This document shows positions 33,967 through 41,458 of a stretch of 64,000 nucleotides of DNA, in pieces. Made by a program: the position numbers and the translations under genes. Each line of letters starts with the position of its first letter. Positions within the stretch are counted from its first letter, which is position 1. The stretch is from an uncultured Eubacteriales bacterium. Lineage in GTDB: Bacteria > Bacillota > Clostridia > Christensenellales > CAG-917. A model generated the notes under the pieces. The model worked only from the letters and a program-made list of their open reading frames with translations, was not told where the DNA came from and made no database searches. Where the stretch lies: contig UQVO01000004.1 of assembly GCA_900544575.1 (NCBI GenBank), positions 45,020-109,019 of the forward strand, given 5' to 3'.

Positions 33967-34956
33967 ATGGCGATACTCGAAGTTGCAGGACTGAAAAAAA
34001 GTTTCGGAAATCACGAGGTGCTCAAAGGCATCGATTTCGAGTTGCAGAAAGGCGAAGTGCTCGCCATAATCGGCTCTTCCGGCAGCGGCAAGACCACTTT
34101 GCTCCGTTGTCTGAACTTCCTCGAAACCGCCGACGAAGGACGGATTGTCGTAGGCGGCGAAGTGCTCTTCGACGGCAATGCCGCGGACAAGAAAAATTCG
34201 GAAGACATACGCAAAAAGAGATTGCACTTCGGATTGGTGTTCCAACAGTTCAACCTCTTTCCGCACTATAATGCCATAACCAACATCAAGCTCGCCGCCG
34301 AACTCCTCGGCAAGGAAAAGAGCCGCAAAGAATGCGCGGAAATCGACGCCGCGGCAAAATCCGAAAAGCGCGAGATTCTCTTGCGCCACAAGGCGGAAAG
34401 TGACGCGCTGAAAAACGAAAATCTGCCGAAAACGGAGTTTAACGTCAGGAAAAAGCAACTTAAAGCCACTCATCGCGCGGAACTTCTGGATTTCGCCGAC
34501 AAAGTGAAGGCGGAAAAAACCGCTGTGCGCGAAAGGCTTTTCGGCGACATTGACAGACGCGCACAGGCGCTTCTGGACAGAGTCGGGCTCGGTGACCGTG
34601 CGGCGGCATATCCGTGCGAACTTTCGGGCGGACAGCAACAGCGCATAGCCATTGCGCGCGCCCTCGCGCTCTCTCCCGACATCCTTTGCTTCGACGAGCC
34701 GACCTCCGCTCTCGACCCCGAACTGACGGGCGAGGTGCTCAAAGTCATCAAAGGGCTGAAATCGGGCGACAGCACTATGATTGTCGTCACGCACGAAATG
34801 GACTTCGCGCGCAATGTGGCGGACAAGGTCATCTTTATGGCGGACGGCGTTATAGAAGAAATGGGCACGCCTTATCAGATTTTCGAAAATCCGCAGAGCG
34901 AAAAGACGCAGGCTTTCCTGCGCAAATCCCGCGAGCAAACCGTCGGCGAAGAATAG
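33967..34956 (+). CDS. Polar amino-acid ABC transporter ATPase with a helical insertion
   Basis: 329 aa, about 85 longer than GlnQ/HisP homologues. Walker A GSSGSGKT (36-43), Q-loop QQF (93-95), signature LSGGQQQR (219-226), Walker B ILCFDEP (239-245), D-loop SALD and switch His (VVTHEM). The extra length is a Lys/Glu/Ala-rich, likely coiled-coil insertion at about 116-190, between the Q-loop and the signature motif, in the helical subdomain. All catalytic motifs are kept, so it should be functional. The insertion's role is unknown. It forms the importer with the two genes upstream. Confidence 0.93.
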   Translation: MAILEVAGLKKSFGNHEVLKGIDFELQKGEVLAIIGSSGSGKTTLLRCLNFLETADEGRIVVGGEVLFDGNAADKKNSEDIRKKRLHFGLVFQQFNLFPHYNAITNIKLAAELLGKEKSRKECAEIDAAAKSEKREILLRHKAESDALKNENLPKTEFNVRKKQLKATHRAELLDFADKVKAEKTAVRERLFGDIDRRAQALLDRVGLGDRAAAYPCELSGGQQQRIAIARALALSPDILCFDEPTSALDPELTGEVLKVIKGLKSGDSTMIVVTHEMDFARNVADKVIFMADGVIEEMGTPYQIFENPQSEKTQAFLRKSREQTVGEE

Positions 34957-34990
34957 GCGCGCAAACACCCGCGGGCAAACAGGCTGACCA

Positions 34991-35015
34991 ACGCACCCGT
35001 ATGGGTGCGTTTTTA
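34991..35015 (+). terminator. Terminator of the ABC transporter operon
   Basis: ACGCACCC (34991-34998) pairs with GGGTGCGT (35003-35010), followed by a TTTTT tract. Confidence 0.9.
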
Positions 35016-35090
35016 TTCCGTTTTTCACCCGCAACGCGCGCATCGCTCCGCTCCGCACAGGACAACTGACGCCGCAACAGGCAATTTCTC

Positions 35091-35118
35091 TTGATTTCGG
35101 GAAATAATATGCTATAAT
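35091..35118 (+). promoter_or_regulatory. Promoter of ssrA
   Basis: TTGATT (35091-35096), 16-bp spacer, TATAAT (35113-35118), about 30 bp upstream of the mature 5' end. Confidence 0.75.
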
Positions 35119-35148
35119 CTCCTTACCTGCGTCGCGTACCCTCGGCGT

Positions 35149-35510
35149 GGGGGTGTACCGGCTTCGACAGTCGGTTTGAGACGGGGTAAGCATGCCGCAG
35201 GCTCGTCTGCGTAAAAACGGAAATAAAAAATAAACGCGAAAAATACGCAAAAGAACTCCACTATGGAGTTCGCCCTCGCTGCATAATTTAGTCAGCGTGT
35301 CGCCCTCGGGTTTTCTGTTCCCCGGGCAAGCGGCATCATAAAAACAGACAACGCGGTCCCATCGCCCGGTAAGGCCGCTGTCATTACGGGCTTGTCAAGC
35401 GGAGGCTCGCCGACGTGCCGAAGCGAGAGACACCGAAACGCCGGATAAGCATGTAGAAATCACCGCCAACGGCCGGTTGGACCGGGGTTCGACTCCCCGC
35501 ACCTCCACCA
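35149..35510 (+). ncRNA. ssrA: Transfer-messenger RNA
   Basis: 362 nt. The 5' GGGGGTG pairs with the 3' CACCTCC before the encoded ACCA end, and the tRNA-like domain has GGTTCGACTCC. The tag frame starts at GCG (35236-35238) and ends TAA (35284-35286), reading AKNTQKNSTMEFALAA, with the ALAA degradation signal. The UAAAC just before the resume codon fits known tmRNAs. It rescues stalled ribosomes with SmpB, which is not in this window. The 16-residue tag is longer than the 10 of E. coli and the 14 of B. subtilis. Confidence 0.95.
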
Positions 35511-35520
35511 AATCAGGCAA

Positions 35521-35546
35521 AACCCTACTGTTTAGTAGGGTTTTCT
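35521..35546 (+). terminator. Terminator after ssrA
   Basis: AACCCTAC (35521-35528) pairs with GTAGGGTT (35535-35542) followed by TTCTTGTTTT. Confidence 0.85.
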
Positions 35547-35640
35547 TGTTTTGATAATGCCTTGTAGCATTGCCTTAAATATATTGCCTCTTTCTTACTT
35601 TTGGATAGCTGCGATTTCATTCAAAATAGCTTACAAATAA

Positions 35641-35851
35641 ATTTTAACCTACTCCTTTCACGCCGCCTTTTACATATCCCTTATTCTGTCGGCGTTCTTC
35701 CTTGCGGTGTTCATCGCATATGCGGTCAAGTGGCTGAAACCGCGTCTTGCGAACCGCTCTCCCCGTGAGCACAAGCCTACCAAATCCGAGCGCATAGCGG
35801 AGCCGGAACGGCAGGTCGCGGAACTGAAAGCAAAGGAAAAGGACGCCGAAT
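35641..35851 (+). pseudogene. Truncated membrane-protein remnant (C-terminal TM plus basic tail)
   Basis: Seventy codons open from a stop at 35638-35640 to TAG at 35849-35851, with no ATG, GTG or RBS at the left end. The translation has a hydrophobic helix (FYISLILSAFFLAVFIAYAV) followed by a basic/acidic tail ending ELKAKEKDAE, like the last helix and tail of a transporter. It keeps a strong terminator at its 3' end. Family not identified. The 5' part of the gene was probably lost next to ssrA, a common integration hot spot. Confidence 0.6.
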
Positions 35852-35866
35852 AGCGTCCTTTTTTGA
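35837..35866 (+). terminator. Terminator of the truncated membrane gene
   Basis: AAAAGGACGC (35837-35846) pairs with GCGTCCTTTT (35853-35862), then TTTG. The stem overlaps the stop codon region of the remnant. Confidence 0.8.
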
Positions 35867-35936
35867 TGCAAGATAAAAGCAATTTCAAAGCGGGATGCAA
35901 CGTGCCGCACCGTCCGACTTCACGGGAGCGCACACA

Positions 35937-36389
35937 TCAGAGCAAAGCGAGCACATCCTGCGCGTTGGTGTCGGGGTTGACTTTCGGCATCACGGCGGCA
36001 ATTCTTCCATCCTCTCCCACGATGAAGGTGCTGCGGACGACGCCCATAACGGTCTTGCCGTACATCTTTTTCTCCTGCCACACCCCGTAGGCTTTGATTG
36101 CGGTGAGGTCAACATCCGAAAGCAGAATGAACGGAAGGGAGAATTTCTCCGCGAATTTCGCGTGTGAGGCGACGCCGTCTTTGCTGATGCCTATCACGGT
36201 CACGCCTCTCTTGCGGAATTCATCGTATGCAGAGGCAAACGCACACGCCTGACGGGTGCATCCCGGCGTGTTGTCTTTGGGATAAAAATAAACCACGACT
36301 TTCCTGCCGACGAAATCGGACAGGGAAACGATGTTGCCATCCTTGTCGGGAAGCGAAAAATCGGGGGCGATTGTGCCTTTTTCCAACAT
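35937..36389 (-). CDS. bcp: Thioredoxin-dependent peroxiredoxin, BCP type
   Basis: 150 aa. Peroxidatic C44 in KDNTPGCTRQAC with resolving C49 five residues later, the BCP/PrxQ pattern; VVVYFYPKD strand precedes it and the catalytic arginine lies in VRSTFIVGEDG. Reduces hydrogen peroxide and organic peroxides using thioredoxin. Last gene of a leftward run from the patatin to bcp; 57 bp from the SDR gene. Confidence 0.95.
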   Translation of the reverse strand: MLEKGTIAPDFSLPDKDGNIVSLSDFVGRKVVVYFYPKDNTPGCTRQACAFASAYDEFRKRGVTVIGISKDGVASHAKFAEKFSLPFILLSDVDLTAIKAYGVWQEKKMYGKTVMGVVRSTFIVGEDGRIAAVMPKVNPDTNAQDVLALL

Positions 36390-36446
36390 ATATAACCTCT
36401 CCGTTTTATGTCGCCTTACTTTAAGCGGCGCCGCGCGGCGGGCTTG

Positions 36447-37229
36447 TCACTTCTGTGCTTCGAAGTTGTCGAGCTTCTTCTTTTCCAGCTTCCAGTATAT
36501 TGTGCGGACGAAGGGGAAGACGGCAAACAAAACGAGTGCGAACGAGAAAAGTTTGCAGGGATTGACGTACTTCTTCTTCTTTTCCAGCCCTTTGACCATC
36601 GCTTTTGCGACGTGCGTGGGTTTCTGCACGGGGAAAGGTTTCTGACGGATGACCTTGTCCTGTCCTTTGACCGCCGCCTTGAAGAAGTTGGTGTCCGTGG
36701 CGACGGGGTAAAGGCAGGTCATCTTGATGTTTGCTGGCATTTCGAGCCTGAGCGCCTGCTGGAAGCCCTGCACGGCAAACTTCGAGGAGCTGTAAAGCGC
36801 ATAACCGGGCATCCCCATCTTGCCTATGGCGGAAACGGTCATTGCGAACTGCCCTTCCCTGCCGCCGAGGTACGCGCGGAATTTCTGATAGGAATAGATG
36901 GGCGAGAACACGTTCGTTTCGAATATGCGCGCGGTGCGCGTCCAGTCCACGTAATCCATCGTTTCGTAATACGGAAAACCGGCATTGGCATAGAAAATAT
37001 CGATGCCGCCCAGCCTATCTTCCGCCGCGGCAAATATGGCGTCCACGCCGTCCTGCGTCGAAACGTCGCAAGTCATCGGCACGACCTTGTTGCGGTCGAA
37101 CTTTTCGATGTTGTCCGTGTTGAGGTCCACGGCGAGAATTTTATTGTCGCCTGCGGCAAGAAGTTTGAGCACTTCCAGACCTATGCCGCTGTTCGCCCCG
37201 GTGAGCACTATTTTTTTGCCCGTAATCAT
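36447..37229 (-). CDS. Short-chain dehydrogenase/reductase
   Basis: 260 aa. Rossmann TGANSGIG (10-17), an acidic cofactor-selecting residue after strand 2 (AVDLN, suggesting NAD preference), NAG (YANAG) and catalytic YxxxK in YALYSSSK with the upstream serine in TVSAIGK. After the SDR core, residues 230-248 form a hydrophobic segment (FALVLFAVFPFVRTIYW) and a Lys-rich tail, a layout of membrane-attached lipid-metabolising SDRs. Substrate unknown. 53 bp downstream of coaE. Confidence 0.9.
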   Translation of the reverse strand: MITGKKIVLTGANSGIGLEVLKLLAAGDNKILAVDLNTDNIEKFDRNKVVPMTCDVSTQDGVDAIFAAAEDRLGGIDIFYANAGFPYYETMDYVDWTRTARIFETNVFSPIYSYQKFRAYLGGREGQFAMTVSAIGKMGMPGYALYSSSKFAVQGFQQALRLEMPANIKMTCLYPVATDTNFFKAAVKGQDKVIRQKPFPVQKPTHVAKAMVKGLEKKKKYVNPCKLFSFALVLFAVFPFVRTIYWKLEKKKLDNFEAQK

Positions 37230-37282
37230 AATTGTTCCTCCCTTTTATGCTTTATAAAGTGCTTGTTGTGCGATGTCGCGCA

Positions 37283-37840
37283 TCACTCGCAGAGAATGCG
37301 CAGCAGATTGCGGGCGGCCTCGCGCAACTCCTCGACGGTGCCCGTATTCTCCACCGTGCGGGTCGCTATGCGCCTGAGCACGAATGTCGGCAGCTGCGAA
37401 CGCATAATCGCTTTTGCGCGCGGAAGCGCGAGCCCCCTGCCTTGCAGACGTTTCAGCCTTTCCCGCCTGGGGGCGGTGACAAGGATGATTTCGTCGAACA
37501 TATCCTTCATCCCGCTTTCGAGCACGAGAGGCAGCTCCACCACCAGAGGGTCCGCGTCGCATTCGGCAATCTTTTTCGCAATCTCCGGGTGCGCAATCGC
37601 ATTCAGCGCAAGCCTGCTCTCCTTGTCGGAAAACACAAGCGCGGCAAGGCGGGGTTTGTCGACCACGCCGCAGACCACGCACTCGGGAAACCGTGCCGCT
37701 ATCTTCTCCACATATTCCGGGCTGCGCAGCAGCTCGGCGTTGATTTCGTCGGCGGACAGACACACAAGCCCCATCTCCCGCGCCACTTTCAGCACTTCGG
37801 ATTTTCCGCTGCCTATGCCGCCTATAATCGCTACGTTCAT
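37283..37840 (-). CDS. coaE: Dephospho-CoA kinase
   Basis: 185 aa. P-loop GGIGSGKS (7-14), CLSADEINAELL (the catalytic Asp following strand 2) and the CoA-binding HPEI and LPLVLESG motifs. Catalyses the final ATP-dependent step of coenzyme A synthesis. The gene starts 9 bp after the polA stop, a pairing seen in many bacteria. Confidence 0.93.
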   Translation of the reverse strand: MNVAIIGGIGSGKSEVLKVAREMGLVCLSADEINAELLRSPEYVEKIAARFPECVVCGVVDKPRLAALVFSDKESRLALNAIAHPEIAKKIAECDADPLVVELPLVLESGMKDMFDEIILVTAPRRERLKRLQGRGLALPRAKAIMRSQLPTFVLRRIATRTVENTGTVEELREAARNLLRILCE

Positions 37841-37849
37841 CCTATCCTC

Positions 37850-40366
37850 TCATTTGAGTTCGCCCCAGCTCTTCGCCTTGTTTGCGTCGGCGACGAGGGG
37901 CACGCGCAGTCTGACTGCGCCCTCCATTTCTTCTTTGAGTATTTTCACGACTTCGTCCGCCTCGTCAGACGCGGCGTCCACTATGAGCTCGTCGTGTATC
38001 TGCAATATCATCTTCGACTTCATCCCGGCAAGCCGCTTTTCTACCGCGAGCATCGCAAGTTTGACGACATCCGCCGCCGAACCCTGCAACGGCGTGTTCA
38101 TCGCCATTCTTTCCGCCGCCGTGCGCAGATTGTAGTTGGACGAAGATATCTCTTTCAGGCTTCTGCGTCTGCCGAGCATAGTGACGGAATAGCCGTGTTC
38201 GCGCGCGAAAGCGATGTTGGCGTCCATAAACTCCTTCACCTTCGGATACGTCGCGAAATAGCGGTCTATGAACTCCTTCGCCTTATACTTCGGGATGGAG
38301 AGGTTTTCGGCAAGGCCGAAATCGCTCATTCCGTAAATTATGCCGAAATTGACCGCCTTCGCGTCCCTGCGCTGTGCGGGAGTGACTTCGCTCTGCGGAA
38401 TGCCGAGTATCTGCGACGCGGTGAGCGCGTGTATGTCGGCGGAGTTGTTGTATGCCTCGATGAGCTTTTCGTCCCCGCTGAGATGGGCTAGCATACGCAG
38501 CTCTATCTGCGAGTAGTCTGCCGACACGAGCACGCAGCCCTCAGACGCCACGAACGCGCTTTTTACGTCCTTAGCTTCCTCCCCGCGCACGGGAATATTC
38601 TGCAAATTCGGGTTGGCGGACGACAGTCTGCCCGTTGCGGTGATGCACTGGTTGAACTCCGTGTGTATCTTGCCGCGGTTCACGAGGGGCTGCATTCCCG
38701 TCACATAAGTGCCGAGAAGTTTGGCGTAATGCCGCCATTCCAGCACCTGCTCCACCACGGGATGTGCGGCGGCAAGCCCCGTCAGCACGTCCTCGCTGAC
38801 GGAATAGCCCGTCTTCGTCTTTTTGCCGTGTTTGAGACCGAGTTTGTCGAACAGCACTTCTCCGAGCTGTTTGGGCGAAGCGATGTTGAACGTCGTCCCC
38901 GCGGCGGCATAAATGGAGGACGTAAGGGCGGCGAGCTTTTCCTCGTACTTGACTTTGAGTGCCGCGAGCCTTTCGGTGTCCACGCATATACCGCGCTCTT
39001 CCATTGCGGCGAGCACGACGGTCAGCGGCTGTTCCACTTCGTAAAACAGTTTGTCCAGCCCCTGCTCGGACAGCGACTTTTCCGCCTCCTCCGCATAGCG
39101 GAACATCTCCGCCGCACCGACGTCGTATCCCTCGGCGCCGAGCACTGCCTCGACGGACTTTATGGGAGCGCTCCCGCGCGTCAGGTGCGCCGCGGTCATA
39201 ATGTCGAAAAACGCCTTCGGCGCAAAGCCGTATTTTTTCAAAAGGGATTTGTAATCGTAACAAATGAGCGTGCGGCCTTCGGCAAGACTTTTCACGGCGG
39301 CGACGGCGTCATCGAATGACATCCCCTCCGCGAAGAGGTCCTCGGCGCAGTCTATCTCGTATTCTTTGCCTCCTCCGAAAGAGAAGCTCACTCCCGCGCC
39401 TATCAGGACGGACACTCTGTCCCCTCCGTCTATCGCGGCGATGTCTTCCGCGGAACGGACTTTGACGACCTCTTTTTCAAAGGCGGGAGCGGGAGCGGCG
39501 CCGTCGGCGGCGACGAAAGTCATCCTCGCCGCAACGGAATTGAGTTCCAGCTCCTGCAACCTCTTCTGCACCTCTTCGGAATAGACCCCATCGAAGCGAA
39601 GGTCATCCTCCGTGACTTCCAGCGGGACGTTCTTGTCAATCGTCGCGAGCGTGCGCGACAGCAAGGCTATATCGCGGCTGGCGGCGAGGGTTTCGCCGAC
39701 CTTGCCTTTTATCTCTCCCGCGTGACAAAGCACTTCATCGAGCGTTTTGTACTGTTCAAGCAGCGCTTTTGCTGTTTTCTCGCCGACGCCCGCAACGCCC
39801 GGGATGTTGTCGCTCGGGTCACCGCGGAGCGCTTTGTAGTCTATGAAACTCTGCGGAGTGAACCCGTCTTCCGCAAGGCGGGCAAGGTCGATGACTTCGA
39901 CGTCGCTCACGCCCTTTTTGGTCCAATAAATCCGCGTGGTGTCGCTCACCAGCTGAAAGCTGTCGCGGTCGCCCGTGAGTATGACCGTATCGTCGTCAAA
40001 ACGCGCCGAGAGCGTGCCCAGCACGTCGTCGGCCTCATATCCCTCCTTGCTTATCACGGGCACTCTCATAAGCGTCAGAAGCTCTTTGAGAGGCTCGAAC
40101 TGCTCGGCAAGTTCCGAGTCCATAGGCTTGCGCGTGCCTTTGTAGGGCGCATAAAGTTTGTGGCGGAAGGTCGGCGCTTTGAGGTCGAAAGCCGCCGCGA
40201 CGTGAGTCGGCGCAAAATCCTTGACTATGCGGAGAAACAGGGTCAGAAAACCGTAAATCGCGCCCGTGTACGCCCCCTTGGATGTTTTGAGATTGGGGAG
40301 CGCGTGATAGGCGCGATGCACAAGACTGTTTGCGTCAATGAGCAGAATTTTGTTTTTTTCCGACAT
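37850..40366 (-). CDS. polA: DNA polymerase I
   Basis: 838 aa. The 5'-3' exonuclease domain (1-290) has ILLIDANSLVHRAYHA, EADDVLGT and the H3TH loop (RGDPSDNIPGVAGVGEKTA). The middle domain (about 300-450) lacks the DxE proofreading acidics, so the 3'-5' exonuclease is degenerate, as in many Firmicutes. The polymerase domain has motif A (SADYSQIELR), motif B (RDAKAVNFGIIYG) and motif C (QIHDELIVDA). Removes RNA primers and fills gaps. 12 bp downstream of the patatin gene and upstream of coaE. Confidence 0.96.
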   Translation of the reverse strand: MSEKNKILLIDANSLVHRAYHALPNLKTSKGAYTGAIYGFLTLFLRIVKDFAPTHVAAAFDLKAPTFRHKLYAPYKGTRKPMDSELAEQFEPLKELLTLMRVPVISKEGYEADDVLGTLSARFDDDTVILTGDRDSFQLVSDTTRIYWTKKGVSDVEVIDLARLAEDGFTPQSFIDYKALRGDPSDNIPGVAGVGEKTAKALLEQYKTLDEVLCHAGEIKGKVGETLAASRDIALLSRTLATIDKNVPLEVTEDDLRFDGVYSEEVQKRLQELELNSVAARMTFVAADGAAPAPAFEKEVVKVRSAEDIAAIDGGDRVSVLIGAGVSFSFGGGKEYEIDCAEDLFAEGMSFDDAVAAVKSLAEGRTLICYDYKSLLKKYGFAPKAFFDIMTAAHLTRGSAPIKSVEAVLGAEGYDVGAAEMFRYAEEAEKSLSEQGLDKLFYEVEQPLTVVLAAMEERGICVDTERLAALKVKYEEKLAALTSSIYAAAGTTFNIASPKQLGEVLFDKLGLKHGKKTKTGYSVSEDVLTGLAAAHPVVEQVLEWRHYAKLLGTYVTGMQPLVNRGKIHTEFNQCITATGRLSSANPNLQNIPVRGEEAKDVKSAFVASEGCVLVSADYSQIELRMLAHLSGDEKLIEAYNNSADIHALTASQILGIPQSEVTPAQRRDAKAVNFGIIYGMSDFGLAENLSIPKYKAKEFIDRYFATYPKVKEFMDANIAFAREHGYSVTMLGRRRSLKEISSSNYNLRTAAERMAMNTPLQGSAADVVKLAMLAVEKRLAGMKSKMILQIHDELIVDAASDEADEVVKILKEEMEGAVRLRVPLVADANKAKSWGELK

Positions 40367-40378
40367 AAGGACTTTCCC

Positions 40379-41197
40379 TCAATCCGCCGCGACCGTCTGC
40401 GCGGAGTTTTCCGCCTCGGTCACGATGCGGAGCGCGTCCGCATAACCCAGCTGTTTGAGGTTTTCTATTCTTTCGGGCGAGAAAGCCATGGCTCTGCCCA
40501 GATTTGCGGACGGAGTTATGTAAAGTATGTCCAAATCGGACTGCTCTATTCTGCGCTTCGGCTGTTTGGAGTCGGGATTGGTGCGCACGACTATCATCTT
40601 CTTGCAGCCCGTGCGGGCGAGCAGATTGATGGGCATATTGTCGTAAACGCCGCCGTCGATGAACTTCTTGCCGTCTATCTGTTTGGGCGGGAAAATGGGG
40701 AAACACGCGGACGCCACGATATAATCTATCAGTTTGCCCTCGGGGATGTCCTTTTTCATCGCCTCGAAAGGTTCCATATCCGAGATGTTGTACGTCACGC
40801 AGCCGAAATCCACCGAGCTTGCGCGGATGTCCGCTTCGCTCAATCTGTTGTATACGAATTCCAGAGTGTGGTCGTAGGACTCTTTGATAATCTCGCGGGC
40901 GGAAAGCAGTTTCTTCCCCGTGGCGATGATGAGGTCGAGGTCGAAATCCTTCTGACGGAAACGTGCGACCGTATCGTCGTCGAAGTCGAACACGGGACAA
41001 TATTTCGCTTCCTCCCAGTACTCCGCGAGTTTTTCTATCCCCTGCGAAGCCATCACCGCTCCGTTCAGAGCACCGATGGAAGTGCCCGTGATTGCGCTGA
41101 ATGTGTAACCTTTTTCGATGAGGGCGATGAGGGCGCCGAGCTCGTAAGCTCCTTTGACGCCGCCGCCTTCGAGAACAAGACCGACGTTTTTAGACAT
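40379..41197 (-). CDS. Patatin-like phospholipase
   Basis: 272 aa. Oxyanion GGGVKG (11-16), nucleophile elbow GTSIG (39-43, Ser41) and catalytic DGG in FIDGGVYDN. Cytoplasmic, no signal peptide. Family members hydrolyse lipid acyl esters. First gene of the operon with polA and coaE, behind a consensus promoter; why it is linked to polA is not evident. Confidence 0.92.
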   Translation of the reverse strand: MSKNVGLVLEGGGVKGAYELGALIALIEKGYTFSAITGTSIGALNGAVMASQGIEKLAEYWEEAKYCPVFDFDDDTVARFRQKDFDLDLIIATGKKLLSAREIIKESYDHTLEFVYNRLSEADIRASSVDFGCVTYNISDMEPFEAMKKDIPEGKLIDYIVASACFPIFPPKQIDGKKFIDGGVYDNMPINLLARTGCKKMIVVRTNPDSKQPKRRIEQSDLDILYITPSANLGRAMAFSPERIENLKQLGYADALRIVTEAENSAQTVAAD

Positions 41198-41242
41198 TTT
41201 TCCCTCATATGCGGCGATATCGCGCGCAAATTTCTAAGTTAA

Positions 41243-41271
41243 AGTTTAATAAATTACGCGCGCGATGTCAA
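41243..41271 (-). promoter_or_regulatory. Promoter of the patatin-polA-coaE operon
   Basis: Minus strand perfect TTGACA (41266-41271), 17-bp spacer, TAAACT (41243-41248). Confidence 0.7.
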
Positions 41272-41406
41272 GCGGAAGAAATCTGCGCCGAAACGACGCA
41301 GCCCGCCCATACCGTTCGGCGTAGCTTTGCCCTCCCCTGCGTCTGCGGTATGCCGCGACGGGCGCGGGTTTTACGGGCAGCCCCACCGCCCGTTGACGCA
41401 AAAAAA

Positions 41407-41428
41407 CGCCGCCCCGTGAGGAGCGGCG
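41407..41428 (-). terminator. Terminator of the ABC-2/Ig-like surface protein operon
   Basis: CGCCGC (41407-41412) pairs with GCGGCG (41423-41428), extended by inner CC/GG pairs, and TTTTTT follows on the minus strand. Lies 30 bp past the last gene. Confidence 0.8.
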
Positions 41429-41458
41429 CCGCACTGCGTAACATTCGGGTCTTGCCCG

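Noticed and set aside
35461-35510. A tRNA gene ending in an encoded CCA
   Set aside because: The T-arm and acceptor belong to the tmRNA; the 5' half pairs with 35149-35155 and the tag frame lies between.
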